A stretch of DNA of 33,517 bases from the NCBI GenBank assembly GCA_937924685.1, contig CALEVN010000023.1, forward strand, positions 1 to 33,517, read 5' to 3'. Positions 18,694-28,931 of the stretch are shown one piece after another. The stretch comes from an uncultured Candidatus Altimarinota bacterium. GTDB taxonomy: Bacteria > Patescibacteriota > Gracilibacteria > BD1-5 > JAGOOR01. Under the pieces are notes generated by a model. It ran no database searches and was not told the DNA's origin. It was given only the letters and a program-made list of their open reading frames with translations. The translations under genes and the position numbers were made by a program. The stretch's first letter is position 1. Each line of letters begins with the position of its first letter.

Positions 18694-19479
18694 CTATATC
18701 GTAGACCAGAGAAACGTCATCACCTTCTCCATCCTCTTCGAGTGGCGAGAAGGGTTTTTGTAGAGACGGTAGAGCCATTCTCCACCAAAGCGTTTGAAAA
18801 ATTCTGGTGCTGGTTGTCTAAATCCTGTGAGGAGGTCGATAGAGCCCCCGACACCGATACAGAGTCCGCATTGTGGATGTTTTTGTGTGATTTCATGGAG
18901 GAGTTTTTCTTGTCTTCCGTTCCCATGTGTTGCAAAGATGATACCATTTTCTGGCAGTTTTTCTGGTACAGTATCGCTGATGATAACTGAGCACAGAATG
19001 CCAGGATATTTCGATTCAAGAGTTCACTGTATTACTTGTTGTGACACTTTCTTTGCTTTATCTCACTCGCTCTCTCCATGTACTATAGGATCGATGATTG
19101 TGACGGGTATTTTTTCGTTTGTTGCATGAGTTATGAGGTCATGGGTGAGTCGTGAACCTGTGATTCTCTCACCGTATTGCTCCACAAAAGAAGGGCTATG
19201 AATAATGGCTCTGAGACACCAAAAAGGAAATGCTATGTATCTAAGGAGAGATGGAAGTTTGCTTTCTGTTATTTGGTATGCGACAAAAATCCCTACTCCA
19301 TCTGGGAGAGCAAGATGTGCATTTTTTAAAACATTGAGCAGTTCTGCATCGTTTTGTGCATCATAGAGCATCTCAGGATTTGGAGTGACCACGAGCGTTG
19401 CTCCGTCTCTTTTTTGTTTGAGCGTCGTGAGACAATCTGTGTATGTGCCTTTGTAGAAATGTATGCCCAGGAGATTCAT
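18694..19479 (-). CDS. WecG/TagA/CpsF family glycosyltransferase
   Basis: A 261-residue GT26-type enzyme that adds a sugar to a lipid-linked acceptor in surface-polymer synthesis. Visible family pieces are TPNPEMLYDAQND, LPDGVGIFVAYQI (the PDGxGxxxA motif), GERITGSRLTHDL, GIIFATHGNGRQEKLL and CIGVGGSIDLLTG plus RQPAPEFFKRFGGEWFYRLY. Two TGA codons (for example 19063-19065) are Gly; under the standard code the catalytic half would be lost. The start at 19477-19479 gives the usual N-terminus. Confidence 0.92.
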
Positions 19480-19532
19480 ATGCCCTACAGTATATTAAAA
19501 ATCACTTTCTTTAAAAAACTTTCTATTATTTT

Positions 19533-19690
19533 GCATGATTCGTTTGGTACTTTTGGTTGCAAAAGTACCCAAAACAATTCAGGACAGCAAAACTCGCTAT
19601 AAGATGTATTCATCTGAATATAACTTTCATCCCGCTCAGACAGTTGCTGTCCTAAAAACCCGTTTCTGTTTTTCATTTTTGAAACGGTAT
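19533..19690 (+). repeat. Structured intergenic element, copy 2
   Basis: Hairpin GGTACTTTTG / CAAAAGTACC (19546-19569) with a 4-nt loop, then inverted repeat AGGACAGCAA (19581-19590) with TTGCTGTCCT (19644-19653). The 53-nt loop starts with AACTCGCT and ends with GCTCAGACAG, directly abutting the arms as in copy 1. A third short hairpin CCGTTTC/GAAACGG spans 19660-19687. It lies between divergent genes, 48 bp before the exonuclease start (14 bp from the third hairpin). Confidence 0.8.
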
Positions 19691-19700
19691 TGTATAACGA

Positions 19701-20441
19701 ATGAAACCTATTAAACTCAGTCAATCTATTAAGTCTGCTTTTATGTACCTCTTTCTCGATACCGAAACACACCACGTAGAAAATCCTATTATGATACAGT
19801 TGGCGTACAAGCCTTCTGATCGTCTCGAATATTTCTCCTCCCTCTACGGAACAGGCGGTATACCGATTGATTTCAACTCTATGGCTGTTCATCATATCAC
19901 AGAAGCTGAGATAGCGGGGAAACCACTCTTTCAGGATACTCCAGATAAAGATGTTCTTCAGAAAATTCTCGAAACCTATACTCTCGTCGCGCATAATGCT
20001 GCCTACGATGTGGGCGTCCTCGAATGAGCGGGCGTCGAAGTCTCTCTCCCTATTTGCACACTCCGATTATCACGCTATCTCCTCCCAGAAATCGACTCTC
20101 ATAAGCTCCAATATCTGCGCTACTATCTCGGGACAGAATTTGCGGAAAAACCTCAGACACACGATGCTCTCGGTGATGTCCTCGTCCTCGAAAAAGTCTT
20201 CTTCAAACTCTACGAACTCCTGAAGCAAAAAGAACCGTTAAAAGACGATGTAGAACTCAAAAATATGATGATAGAAATCTCATCTCATCCATCGATTCTC
20301 TATATGTGCAAATTTGGCAAACATAAAGGCACGCTCTGGACGGATGTACCACGAGATTATCTTGATTGGGTGGTTAATAAATCTGACTTTACTGATGAGG
20401 ATGTGCTTTATACGGCGAGGTATTATCTTGAAAGAGCTTAA
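19701..20441 (+). CDS. DEDD exonuclease (DnaQ/ExoX-like)
   Basis: A 246-residue RNase-H-fold exonuclease. ExoI motif FLDTETHH (residues about 17-24) and ExoII HNAAYDVGVLE (about 98-108) are clear, and HDALGDVLVLEKV (about 153-165) serves as ExoIII, giving a DEDDh-type site. The C-terminus (about 195-235) has CKFGKHKGTLWTDVPRDYLD, a DUF3820-like tail found fused to such exonucleases. One TGA (20025-20027) is Gly; the standard code would truncate it after motif II. The start at 19701 is used, but ATG at 19743, immediately before the fold, is also possible. Confidence 0.88.
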
Positions 20442-21088
20442 TGTTGACCCTGGAGAACCCTTCTATATATCCAGAATTTGACGCAAGTAATCATAAAATC
20501 TGTCATGAGCGTTCATTTTATAGCGGATTTTACTCGCATCATTGGACATCATCCTACTTTTCCAATTTTCGCTCTTTTGAGTTCTTCAGTTGCTTCTATT
20601 CTGTCGTCTATTAGAAATATTGGGGAATCTGATTCGTGCATTTGATTAAAAAATGTGTCTTTGCCTAATAAATTTAGGACTTGAGTTCAGTTTTGAAAAA
20701 TTTCTACTACTTTGTCTGGTGTGTTTCCAAATTTTAACCAAATTTCATCAAAAAGAGGATAGACGAACCAAGTAATATCTTCAGATATTGCTTGATGCAA
20801 TAGGGGATCATAGTGTGAGGAAATTCAATATTGGTATACAGGTACAAGATAATCTCCTAATGCCTCGAAGTCATCTCAAATATTGAGACTTTCGCGAGAT
20901 ATTTTGAACACCTCCGTATCTGAGAGCATTATCTGTGTCCTTGAGAATCATGCTATCATTTTTGTATCATTTCTTCTATTCATTACTTGCGAAACAAGTC
21001 GACATACAAGACGTATGTATTTTATGACATCTGGTAGCTGAATAATGGGCTTTTTCTGGGGCTGATTTACAAGCTGAGCTATGTTCAT
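20438..21088 (-). CDS. Hypothetical protein, 216 aa
   Basis: An ORF readable only with UGA as Gly (six internal TGA). No family recognised. It is a soluble, mixed alpha/beta protein; the segment FLIDDRIEATEELKRAKIG (about 160-178) has the look of a HAD-type or cytosolic Rossmann strand ending in DD, but the other HAD motifs are not evident. The stop overlaps the convergent exonuclease stop by 4 bp through a shared TTAA. Codon use resembles its UGA-rich unknown neighbours rather than core genes. Confidence 0.68.
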
Positions 21089-21145
21089 TGTTTGTAATAA
21101 AGTCTATAAATTGTATAATGCAATATATCTATTATAAAATATATA

Positions 21146-22081
21146 TTGAGAAGTAAAATTTTTGACATAATTGACTGGGTTAACTCACACTGCAATAAGC
21201 CTAAACTCCTTGTCGTGTATTGACCGACGGCGTGCGGGAAGACTGCACTCACGATAGAGCTGGCAAAGCAATATAATAGCGAAGTGATCAATGCTGATTC
21301 TCGCCAGATTTATCGTGGGATGAATATCGGGACAGGAAAGGTGACAGAGGAGGAGATGCAGGGGATTCCGCATCATCTCTTGGATATACTCGATATTCAC
21401 GAGATGTATGGAGTAGGGGAATTTGCCCCAGAAGCACGCAGAATTATCGCCGAAATTCATGCTCGCGGGAAACTCCCGATTCTCTCGGGTGGTACAGGAC
21501 TTTTTATCGATGCCGTTATCTGAAATTTTTCAATTCCAGAAGTCCCTGCGGATTGGGCGTATCGTGACGAACTCGAAGCGTTCCGAGAAAAAGAAGGCAA
21601 TGAAGCACTCTGGCAGAAACTCAATGAAATTGACCCAGACTATGCGAGCGAACTCGATCCGAGAAACTATCGCTACGTGATTCGTGGGCTTGAGATATTC
21701 AAGGCAACAGGAAAGTCAAAGAAAGTCCTCGGTCAAAAGACGGAAAGCCCGTATGATTTTCTCCGTATCACACCGTATGATGGTGACCGAGAAAAACTCT
21801 ATGAGAAAATTAATCGACGAGTCGAAGAGATGTTTCGAGCGGGGCTTATAGAAGAAGTATCAAATCTCCTTGCAAACTATGAACTCCAACCAGCAAGCTC
21901 CACGACAGATGAAATTCTTGAAAAACTTCCAGGTCTCAATGCCATAGGATACCGTGAGATATTACCATACCTTGCTCAGACTCAATCACTCGAAAGAACT
22001 CTTGAGCTCGTCCAACAAAACAATCGTCACTATGCGAAGCGTCAACTCACATGGTTTCGCAGATATAATCCTCTTATATAA
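21146..22081 (+). CDS. miaA: tRNA dimethylallyltransferase
   Basis: MiaA transfers an isopentenyl group to A37 of UNN-reading tRNAs. P-loop GPTACGKT, INADSRQIYRGMNIGTGK, HHLLDI, LSGGTGLFIDAVI, the RNYRYVIRGLEI block and the C-terminal RHYAKRQLTWFRR are all typical. The P-loop's first Gly is a TGA (21221-21223), and a second TGA is at 21521-21523. With the standard code the gene starts falsely at 21284 and loses the ATP site. No ATG exists between the upstream in-frame stop (21116) and the P-loop; TTG at 21146 is the only usual start codon, so this start is uncertain. Confidence 0.9.
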
Positions 22082-22110
22082 AAAATCCCTCCAGATTTGG
22101 AGGGATTTTT
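22081..22110. terminator. Bidirectional intrinsic terminator between miaA and coiled-coil gene
   Basis: Stem AAAAATCCCTCCA (22081-22093) with TGGAGGGATTTTT (22098-22110), 4-nt loop. A-run on one side and T-run on the other serve both converging genes (miaA and the gene ending at 22125). Confidence 0.9.
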
Positions 22111-22124
22111 AGGATTGTATTTTC

Positions 22125-22664
22125 CTAGACAGAGGCGACTATTTCTCTGATAGCGGTGATAGTGAGAATGAGTGTATCATTTGCGCTTTCATTAGCTTTA
22201 TCTTCGAGTTCATCGAGTTTTTCGTTGAGTTTTGCTTTCCAGGCATCTTTTTTGTCCTGAGGAAGTGCTTTGAGTGCATCGAGTTTTCATTCAAGACGGC
22301 TCTTGAGATCAGCCAGCATAGATGCAAAGTTTTCTTGTCGGAGTTGTTTTATGTTATCACGAAGGGCTTCTCTCTGTGCTTTTGCTTCAGCCTTGCATTC
22401 TGCTTTTATTGTTTCTTTTTCTGTATCGGTCGTTGCTGCTTCGAGACGAGCCCTACATTCTGTTTGTGCTTGTTTTATCTCATCACGACTTTCTTTACGG
22501 AAATCTCTGATTTCATTCCGATTTTCCTTCCTCGCTTCTCTGTGTTCTTGGCGAATTTCACGAGGTGTTTTGATGCCTGATGATTGATTACTTCCCGTGT
22601 CTGCGAGTGCTGAGCTTGCGATCAATATAGTGGCAAGTATGGTGGTGGAGAGTGCTTTTTTCAT
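22125..22664 (-). CDS. Secreted charged coiled-coil protein
   Basis: A 179-residue protein with an N-terminal signal peptide (MKKALSTTILATILIASSALA, cleavage after ALA near residue 21) and a mature region that is almost entirely Glu/Lys/Arg/Ala helix (for example REIRQEHREARKENRNEIRD), so a coiled coil outside the cytoplasmic membrane. Two Cys residues lie in ECRARLE and AECKAEAK. One TGA (22287-22289) is Gly. No family recognised; a stalk, spacer or chaperone-like (Spy-like) role is conceivable but unsupported. It converges on miaA across a shared terminator. Confidence 0.85.
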
Positions 22665-22832
22665 AAATGTATTTGGTTAAAAAATAAGCCAAAATACCTT
22701 ATATGTTTTTAAAACCATAGCAACCCTTTGCGTCTTTTCTATTTCTACCGATATGCTTTTATTGTATGCCAAAAACTACAGAGTAAGTGTGTCTCAGGAG
22801 CTTCACCGATTCTTCACAAAAATGTGAAATAT

Positions 22833-23570
22833 TTAATCTTGAATGTACTGTAATCAGATTTTGTAGCCTTTTTGGTAGAGTTCTTCTGCTCTTTTCGGGC
22901 TGTATGAGAGAGTTCACAGTGATGATACTTTTTTCCAGCCACTGACACCCTCTGTTGTTGATGGAGTTTCGTCTAGATGTATAGTTGATCCAACTCTTTT
23001 ACTGACCGATAATGTCACTCTTGGAATATTATCTCGTCCGTGTACGATAATCTCTTCTGGTGATATTTCTCCCAAAGAGAGCATAAACTGACCATCCCAA
23101 AAAGGAGCACTTGTTTTCTGTGTCACTCCTGGTATTCAAGCTGACGCTATCATTACACTCATTAATTCTGCTCTTTCTCAAGAAAAATTCTCGAAAATGT
23201 GAGGTATCCATTTTTCCTTATTCGTAGTAAGCATTTTCAGGGGCTTCAGTTTTTCTTTGATTTGTTCAGGAGTATATTTTTCGTAGATAAGATCACAAAA
23301 TCCGCTGTACATTTCCTTTATTTTTTCTGGATTGACCACTCCGATAGGGAATGCGTCTTTACTCCAGAGAAGAATTTCTCTCATATCCATTCCGAGAAGA
23401 TAGGCCACAGCTATTGGTACACCTCCTGACCAAGTAAGGAGGGTTTTTGGGAGGGCAATATTGTTCTCTTGAAATGCTTTTAAAACTCCAGCATAAAATG
23501 CGTTCCTCAGGCCAGGGCCGTCAATAACGAGGTTGTAGTCTGTATTTTGAGAGAGTTCCAAGAATTGCAT
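22833..23570 (-). CDS. Patatin-like phospholipase family protein
   Basis: A 245-residue protein with a patatin-like layout: oxyanion loop DGPGLRNAFYAGVLKAF near residue 17, the nucleophile elbow LTWSGGVPIA near residue 45, and the catalytic Asp in FWDGQF near residue 155 with the preceding SAGIPGV. Patatins hydrolyse lipid acyl chains. The elbow, normally GxSxG, reads TWSGG, so the first Gly is missing, and activity is uncertain. Four TGA codons are read as Gly; standard-code calling leaves two pieces. It is 64 bp upstream from the beta-helix gene's end on the same strand. Confidence 0.75.
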
Positions 23571-23634
23571 TCCTTTTTAGAATACAATATTTTGTTGTAT
23601 AAATCAACCTTGTTGAGCGTCGAAATACTAATTT

Positions 23635-24804
23635 TTAACGGAGTGCTTCAGCTACTCTATCACGAAATCGTGGTACATTTCTTCTTACCCCTTGATCTGC
23701 TGCACCATTCCACATCTGATACGGAGGTACTGTTTTATCAAAGATATTTCCTCGTCACATTTTTGCGAAACTGTCTACGCTACATCCTGGATAAAACACG
23801 TTACCTGCTCAGAGCTCAGTTTCCTTGCCTACTTGAGAAAAACGACCAATCCGATTCCCAGTTCAGAACTGAGTAAAGTTTCAAACCTTTGCACCACTAT
23901 CGATGAAATTTGTATTACCTATTTTAACACCATGAGCAATTTTTACACCATAGCCTATTCTATTTTTCTCACCAATAGTTGTTCCATATGGTATACCGGC
24001 TTGAGGGTTACCATTTAAATGACGAATGTCTGACCATGATCCTATTGTGTGACCATTCCCCATGCTTGATATATGAAATGTAGTCCTTTCTCCAAATTCA
24101 CATCCTTCTGCAAAAGCAGTTTCATGTCACTCAAAAACTGACCAGCTACCAAATCTACATTTTTTACTAAAGCGGCAATTTATAAAACGTGATCCAGAAG
24201 AAAAAACCTCTTTATCTTCAAATACTTGTCCCTCATATGTTTTTCACTCTGGCGGAGGCATGAGTACATTTTTGTTTTCCTCAAAATCTGAGTTTGCTCC
24301 AGCGACGCTTCCAGTGAGGAATTTATTATTATTTCCAATTGCTGCGATTTCTTCTAGCGATACAATGCTGTTGCGTCAAAAAATATTATTATTGCCGATT
24401 TTTGCAAAATTTCAGATCTCTGTGCCACTCCCAAAAGTATTACTATCACCTATGATAGTAAGTGTAGGGAGTTGTGTGCCGTACCCAAAAACATTATTAT
24501 TGCCGATTTTTACTGGAGAAGAGTGTTTACTATTAAAGCTACACCAACTTCCAAATTTATGATTATCTCAGATATCAGCTACATTATCAAATATAACACC
24601 ATCTCCAAAGTCACATGGTCATAGGAATTTTGTTTTATCACCACGAATAACAGTGTTGTTTAGTATTTTTGTTCCTGCTTCAATAGTGCAATCGACTAAT
24701 TCGAGTCTTGCAGAGTATACATCAGGTAAGGTTGCATTGTTTATATGCTCACCTCTGCTGCTGGTGAGATCGCTCGAGGCAGAATTATCGACAAAAAGAG
24801 GCAT
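23635..24804 (-). CDS. Beta-helix protein of IGNNN-FG repeats, 389 aa
   Basis: No named family recognised, but the architecture is clear: a solenoid of about 18-22-residue units with the pattern I-G-(D/N)-N-N-x-F-G-x-G, for example KIGNNNVFGYGTQ, IIGDSNTFGSGTEI, KIGNNNIFGRNSIV and AIGNNNKFLTG. This resembles left-handed hexapeptide beta helices such as acyltransferase LbH domains. Aromatic positions and glycines fall at fixed places. At least ten TGA codons are Gly, many at the repeat's turn glycines. There is no signal peptide. The C-terminal part (about 330-389) departs from the repeat. The product could be an acyltransferase-like scaffold; function unknown. Confidence 0.75.
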
Positions 24805-24867
24805 AAATTAACTTTATTTTTGATATAATATATCAATTTTATTAATGTCAAATTTTCATAGAGTATA

Positions 24868-26226
24868 TTACTTCCACTGAAAGCTTTCACTTATATCGCT
24901 CCCAATTCTTTTGACACCGTGTGCCCCAAAGCTATCACGCATTGCTTGGATGAGATTGGTCGGGAGTTTTTCGACAGAGAGGGTCATAAAGTAATCACGA
25001 ATACTTCCGATGACAGGTGTCGGGATTTTGAGTTTATCGAGCACAGAGCTTGTATTATCGAGCATAGTCTTGATACTTCCGATAAATTCACTCGCATCTG
25101 CTGTGGTAGGGAGACTATAAAATATTGGAAGAATCTCGAGCATGCGACTGCGGATGATACACCCACCCTGCCAGATACGAAGTACTTCGCTCAGATTGAT
25201 TCACCACTGAAATTCTTTTTCTGCTGCGACGATGAGGTCGAGACCCTGGAGATACGCACCAAGATAGACGAGAGAGAGTGTGTCGTGCAGAAATTTGGTT
25301 GAAATTGGATTATTGATTGTTTCTGTTTGAGTTCCCATTCATGGAAAGTGAAATACAGTATTGCGTCCTGACATCCATCTCGCAAAGAGCGATTCGGCAA
25401 TAGTTGGCACCGGAACTCCGAGCTTAAGTGCTGCTTCGACAGTCCATCCTCCAGTCCCTTTGCTGCCTGCTTTGTCGCTGATTTTTGTGAGCAAATCAGA
25501 TCCGTCTGCATCTTTTACTCCTAGAATATCAACAGTGATATCCATGAGAAAACTCTTCAAAAAACCTGTGTTTAACTCCTTGAATATTGTCTGCATCTCA
25601 GACTGAGACATATTTCCATAGCGAAGAATATCGTAGATTTCTGCGATTCCTTGCATGATTGCATATTCGATACCGTTATGAACCATTTTGACAAAATTTC
25701 CAGCTGCTGCTTTCCCCACGTATGTAACACAGGGCTTTCCTGAGAAATCTTTGGCAGCGATTTTCTCCAGAAGAGGAAGCATTCTTCTGATGCTTTCTTC
25801 TTCACCTCCAGGCATGAGCGCAGGTCATAATCGTGCCCCCTCTGAACCGCCAGAAATACCGCATCCTATCCAGTGTATACCATGTTCTTGCGCAAGTTTT
25901 TGATTCGCGAGTGTTGTGTCCCAGTGAGCATTCCCGAGGTCCCAGATACTATCTCCTTCATCCATGAGTCCGAATAATTCTTGTGCGACTTCATTGGTGA
26001 CTTTACCAGCTGGAACAAGCAATATGATGCTACGAGGTGACTGAGTTTTTTGTATGAGCTCGGCAATAGTACTAGCTTTCACAACAGAATCACCGGTTTC
26101 TGTCACGAGAGCATCAACTTTATCGACTGAACGATTCCAGACGACGATTGATTCGTCGCGAGAGATGATATTTCGGACGAGATTTTCGCCCATAGTACCG
26201 AGTCCGATGAGTCCAAGATGAGTCAT
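24868..26226 (-). CDS. gnd: 6-phosphogluconate dehydrogenase (decarboxylating)
   Basis: A 452-residue enzyme of the oxidative pentose phosphate pathway producing ribulose-5-phosphate, CO2 and reduced nicotinamide cofactor. The N-terminal Rossmann motif is GLIGLGTMGENLVRNI, followed by WNRS; GCGISGGSEGARLGPALMPGG is the substrate motif; KAAAGNFVKMVHNGIEYA carries the catalytic Lys and Asn; GTGGWTVEAA and RIWQGGCIIRS are typical C-terminal blocks. TGA codons at 25822 (ARLGPAL), 25339 and near 25197 are Gly. The cofactor preference (NAD versus NADP) is not decided here. Confidence 0.95.
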
Positions 26227-26280
26227 ATATGAAGAGGATTAGATTCATCCTATTTTTGCGACTCTTTGAAAAAAGCAATT

Positions 26281-26306
26281 AAAAAGGTGCCGAACGGCAC
26301 CTTTTT
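26281..26306. terminator. Intrinsic terminator
   Basis: Stem AAAAAGGTGCCG (26281-26292) with CGGCACCTTTTT (26295-26306), 2-nt loop. It lies downstream of the minus-strand anchored protein gene (ending 26330) and upstream of gnd, so it should end the former transcript. Confidence 0.88.
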
Positions 26307-26329
26307 AACTTTTATACTTTTGTTTTAGC

Positions 26330-26755
26330 TTATTTCATGAACGGCTTTGCTCGAGTATAGATAATGCCTGAGAGGGCAAGTGAGAGAATGAGGGCTATTG
26401 CCATATTGAGTTCTGGTCCTGTCGCTACATTTGTTGCTGAATTGAGTGTATATTGTTGTTCTGGGGGAGCAGAGTTGAAATATGGTTCTGTCACATCGTT
26501 TTCAGCTGGATTATAGGGGATATTGATATTGATCTCACCAGACATGTTGTCTGATGCGGAATTCAGAACTGGCGTTGTGACAGTTGTTTTTGCTGGTGTT
26601 GTCGTTGTAGTAGTATTAGCTGTAGTGACTTCACCCGATACGAGTGTTTCTTGTCCGCCACCAGTGATACTTGGGTCGAGAATTTGCGCAAAAGTCATAG
26701 ATGATGCTAGAGCAGCAAATGTGAGACCTGAGATAATGTATTTGGTACTTTTCAT
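26330..26755 (-). CDS. Predicted surface protein with signal peptide and C-terminal anchor
   Basis: A 141-residue protein: signal peptide (ISGLTFAALASSMTFAQ), a Thr/Ser/Asn-rich region (TTANTTTTTTPAKTTVTTP), an extended polar stretch, then a C-terminal TGPELN segment, a hydrophobic helix (MAIALILSLALSGIIY) and a short basic tail (TRAKPFMK). This is the layout of cell-wall or membrane-sorted surface proteins, although no LPxTG is present. The start is set at 26753-26755 because this Met directly begins the signal peptide; an alternative upstream at 26821 would add residues before it. No TGA used. It is separated from gnd by a terminator. Confidence 0.82.
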   Translation of the reverse strand: MKSTKYIISGLTFAALASSMTFAQILDPSITGGGQETLVSGEVTTANTTTTTTPAKTTVTTPVLNSASDNMSGEININIPYNPAENDVTEPYFNSAPPEQQYTLNSATNVATGPELNMAIALILSLALSGIIYTRAKPFMK

Positions 26756-26868
26756 AATGAGAATTAATGTACAAAGACAATTTACTTCATTTTTTGTCTT
26801 CTTGCTAGCCCTGCCATGCAAAAAACGTGTAAAAATACTTGCATAGTATAGAAAAATATTTGTAATAT

Positions 26869-28878
26869 TTACTTTTCGAGGTATTTGTCTATATCTTTGC
26901 GTATTTCATAGATTTTTTCGAGATCCATGATAGATGCGAGCTTGAGATCTGGAACACCTGATTGCCTTACTCAGTATACTTCACCAGGCCCACGCAATTG
27001 CATATCTATCTCTGATATTTCAAATCCATCATTTGTTTTTTCGAGTGCTTTTAATCGCTGTGCATGAGCTTTATCGGAAAGCAGATAACAGTATGACTGA
27101 GCATCGCCACGTCCGACTCGTCCTCGGAATTGATGGAGCTGAGAAAGACCAAATCTATCAGCATCTTCGATGCAGATGACTGTCGCATTGGGGTTATCGA
27201 CGCCTACTTCGATAACAGAAGTAGAGGAGAGTATATCATATTTTTTTGCTATAAAGTCCTGCATAATAGTATCTTTTTCATCTGCGGACATTCGTCCATG
27301 GAGTATGCCTATATTCTTATCGGGAAATATCATTCGAAGTTTTTCAGCTGTTTCGTGAACTGAAACAGCATCTACCTTATCGCTCTCATCGACGAGCGGT
27401 GACACCCAGTATATCTGATGTCCTCACTGTATCTGTGATTCTATCCATCTGTATGTCTCATGGGCATGTTCTGGGGTCACTATTTTTGTCAGGACTGCTT
27501 TTCGATTTGCTGGATATTCACGGATAATAGAGATGTCTTGATTTCCATAGAGGGCCATCGAGAGAGTTCTCGGTATCGGTGTCGCTGTCATCATGAGTAC
27601 ATGTGGAAATGTTCATACTTCTTTCATGGACTCTGGCGTATCTCATAGTATGGACTGAATCACTCATTTACTGATGTATTCAGTGAGTCTCTCTCGCTGC
27701 TCGACACCGAATCGGTGTTGTTCATCGATGATGACATAGGAGAGATGCTTATAATGTACATCTTCTTGAATAAGCGCATGAGTTCCGACGACGACAGAGA
27801 GGGTTCCAGTCGCAAGAGCTGTTTTGATATCTTTTTTTTCTTTTGTTTTGAGACTCCCGAGAAGCAAAGCCGAAGTAATACGATATGGCATGAGAAAATC
27901 ATGGAGTTTTTTTGCCACTTGTGTTGCGAGTATTGTTGTGGGAGCCATATAGACGACTTGTCCTCCACCTCATTGGATCCAGTGAAGAAGCGAAAGAAAG
28001 GCTACAACTGTCTTACCAGTACCGACATCACCCTGCAGGAGTCTCTGCATACATATGTCTCTTTCCATATCCTTGAGTATTTCAAAGAGGGTTATTTTTT
28101 GATGATTTGTGAGACCAAAAGGAAGTGCGGAAATCGCTTTTTTGACACTCTCAGCATCCAGGGGAATTCCGTGCACATGACCGATGCTTGCTTCTTGTAT
28201 GATTTTTTTTCGTTGTAGTGCTTTATATTGGAGCTCAAAAAGCTCTTCGTAGGCGAGTTCATGTTTTGCTTGCTCATAGGCTTCGAGTGTTGTGGGCGCA
28301 TGAAGTGTACGAATATTTTCTATACGAGGTTTATGTTTTCGTTCATCACGTATCTCTGGAGGGAGCACTTCTGGCAAAAGTTTCAGATATTCAAACAGAA
28401 GAGGTATTTTTTCACGAAACCATTTGGTATTTATACCCTGTATTTCAGTATATATGGGGAGATACGCTCTTCTTTTTTCGTCAAAAAGCTCTATATCAGG
28501 TTGAGGAAAAGAGAGTTTTCCATATTCATATTTTGGTTTACCGTGAATAATAATCGTATCGCCTGGCTTGATCGGTTGTTTGAAAAATGGCGTATGAAAA
28601 AACACACACTCAGATGACATACCGTTTTTATCAGAAATAAGGAATTTTGTCAGTTTTTTTTGGAATCTCGTTCTCTCCTGGAGTATATTTATGAGAGTGA
28701 CTTTGATGGTGTTTTTTTCTTGGATATTTACATACGCAAAAGAATCGAGCACATCGGCAGTATCTTCTAAATCACGAGGGAAAAAGAGGAGTAAGTCTTC
28801 GACTGTTTCGACACCTCAGCGAGAGAGTCTCGTGATATAACTCTCTGTGGTATGAAGAAGTGTTTTCGTCAACCGCAT
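26869..28878 (-). CDS. recG: ATP-dependent DNA helicase RecG
   Basis: A 669-residue SF2 helicase that processes stalled replication forks and Holliday junctions. The N-terminal wedge region (about residues 60-160, OB-like) precedes Walker A LQGDVGTGKTVVAFLSL (about 283-290), PTTILATQVAKKL, VGTHALI, DEQHRFGV (Walker B, about 385), MTATPIPRT, then the second RecA domain with HGRMSADEKD, STSVIEVGVDNPNA and QLHQFRGRVGRGDAQSYCYLL. Five or so TGA codons are Gly, splitting the gene into at least three pieces under the standard code. The start at 28876-28878 restores the usual length. Confidence 0.95.
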
Positions 28879-28931
28879 AGGGTTTGATTTTGTGTTTGAA
28901 ATTTACTACAATTGTAGTACTTTTCCTCCCC

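Noticed and set aside
20438..20441. Overlapping stops of the exonuclease and the 216-residue ORF as a sign of a false gene
   Set aside because: Both frames end in TAA through the palindrome TTAA, a common arrangement for tight convergent genes; kept both.
26869..28878. recG (and asnS, dipZ, gnd, miaA) as frameshifted or nonsense pseudogenes
   Set aside because: All interruptions are TGA in one continuous frame, at positions where Gly fits, and no TAA or TAG intervenes.
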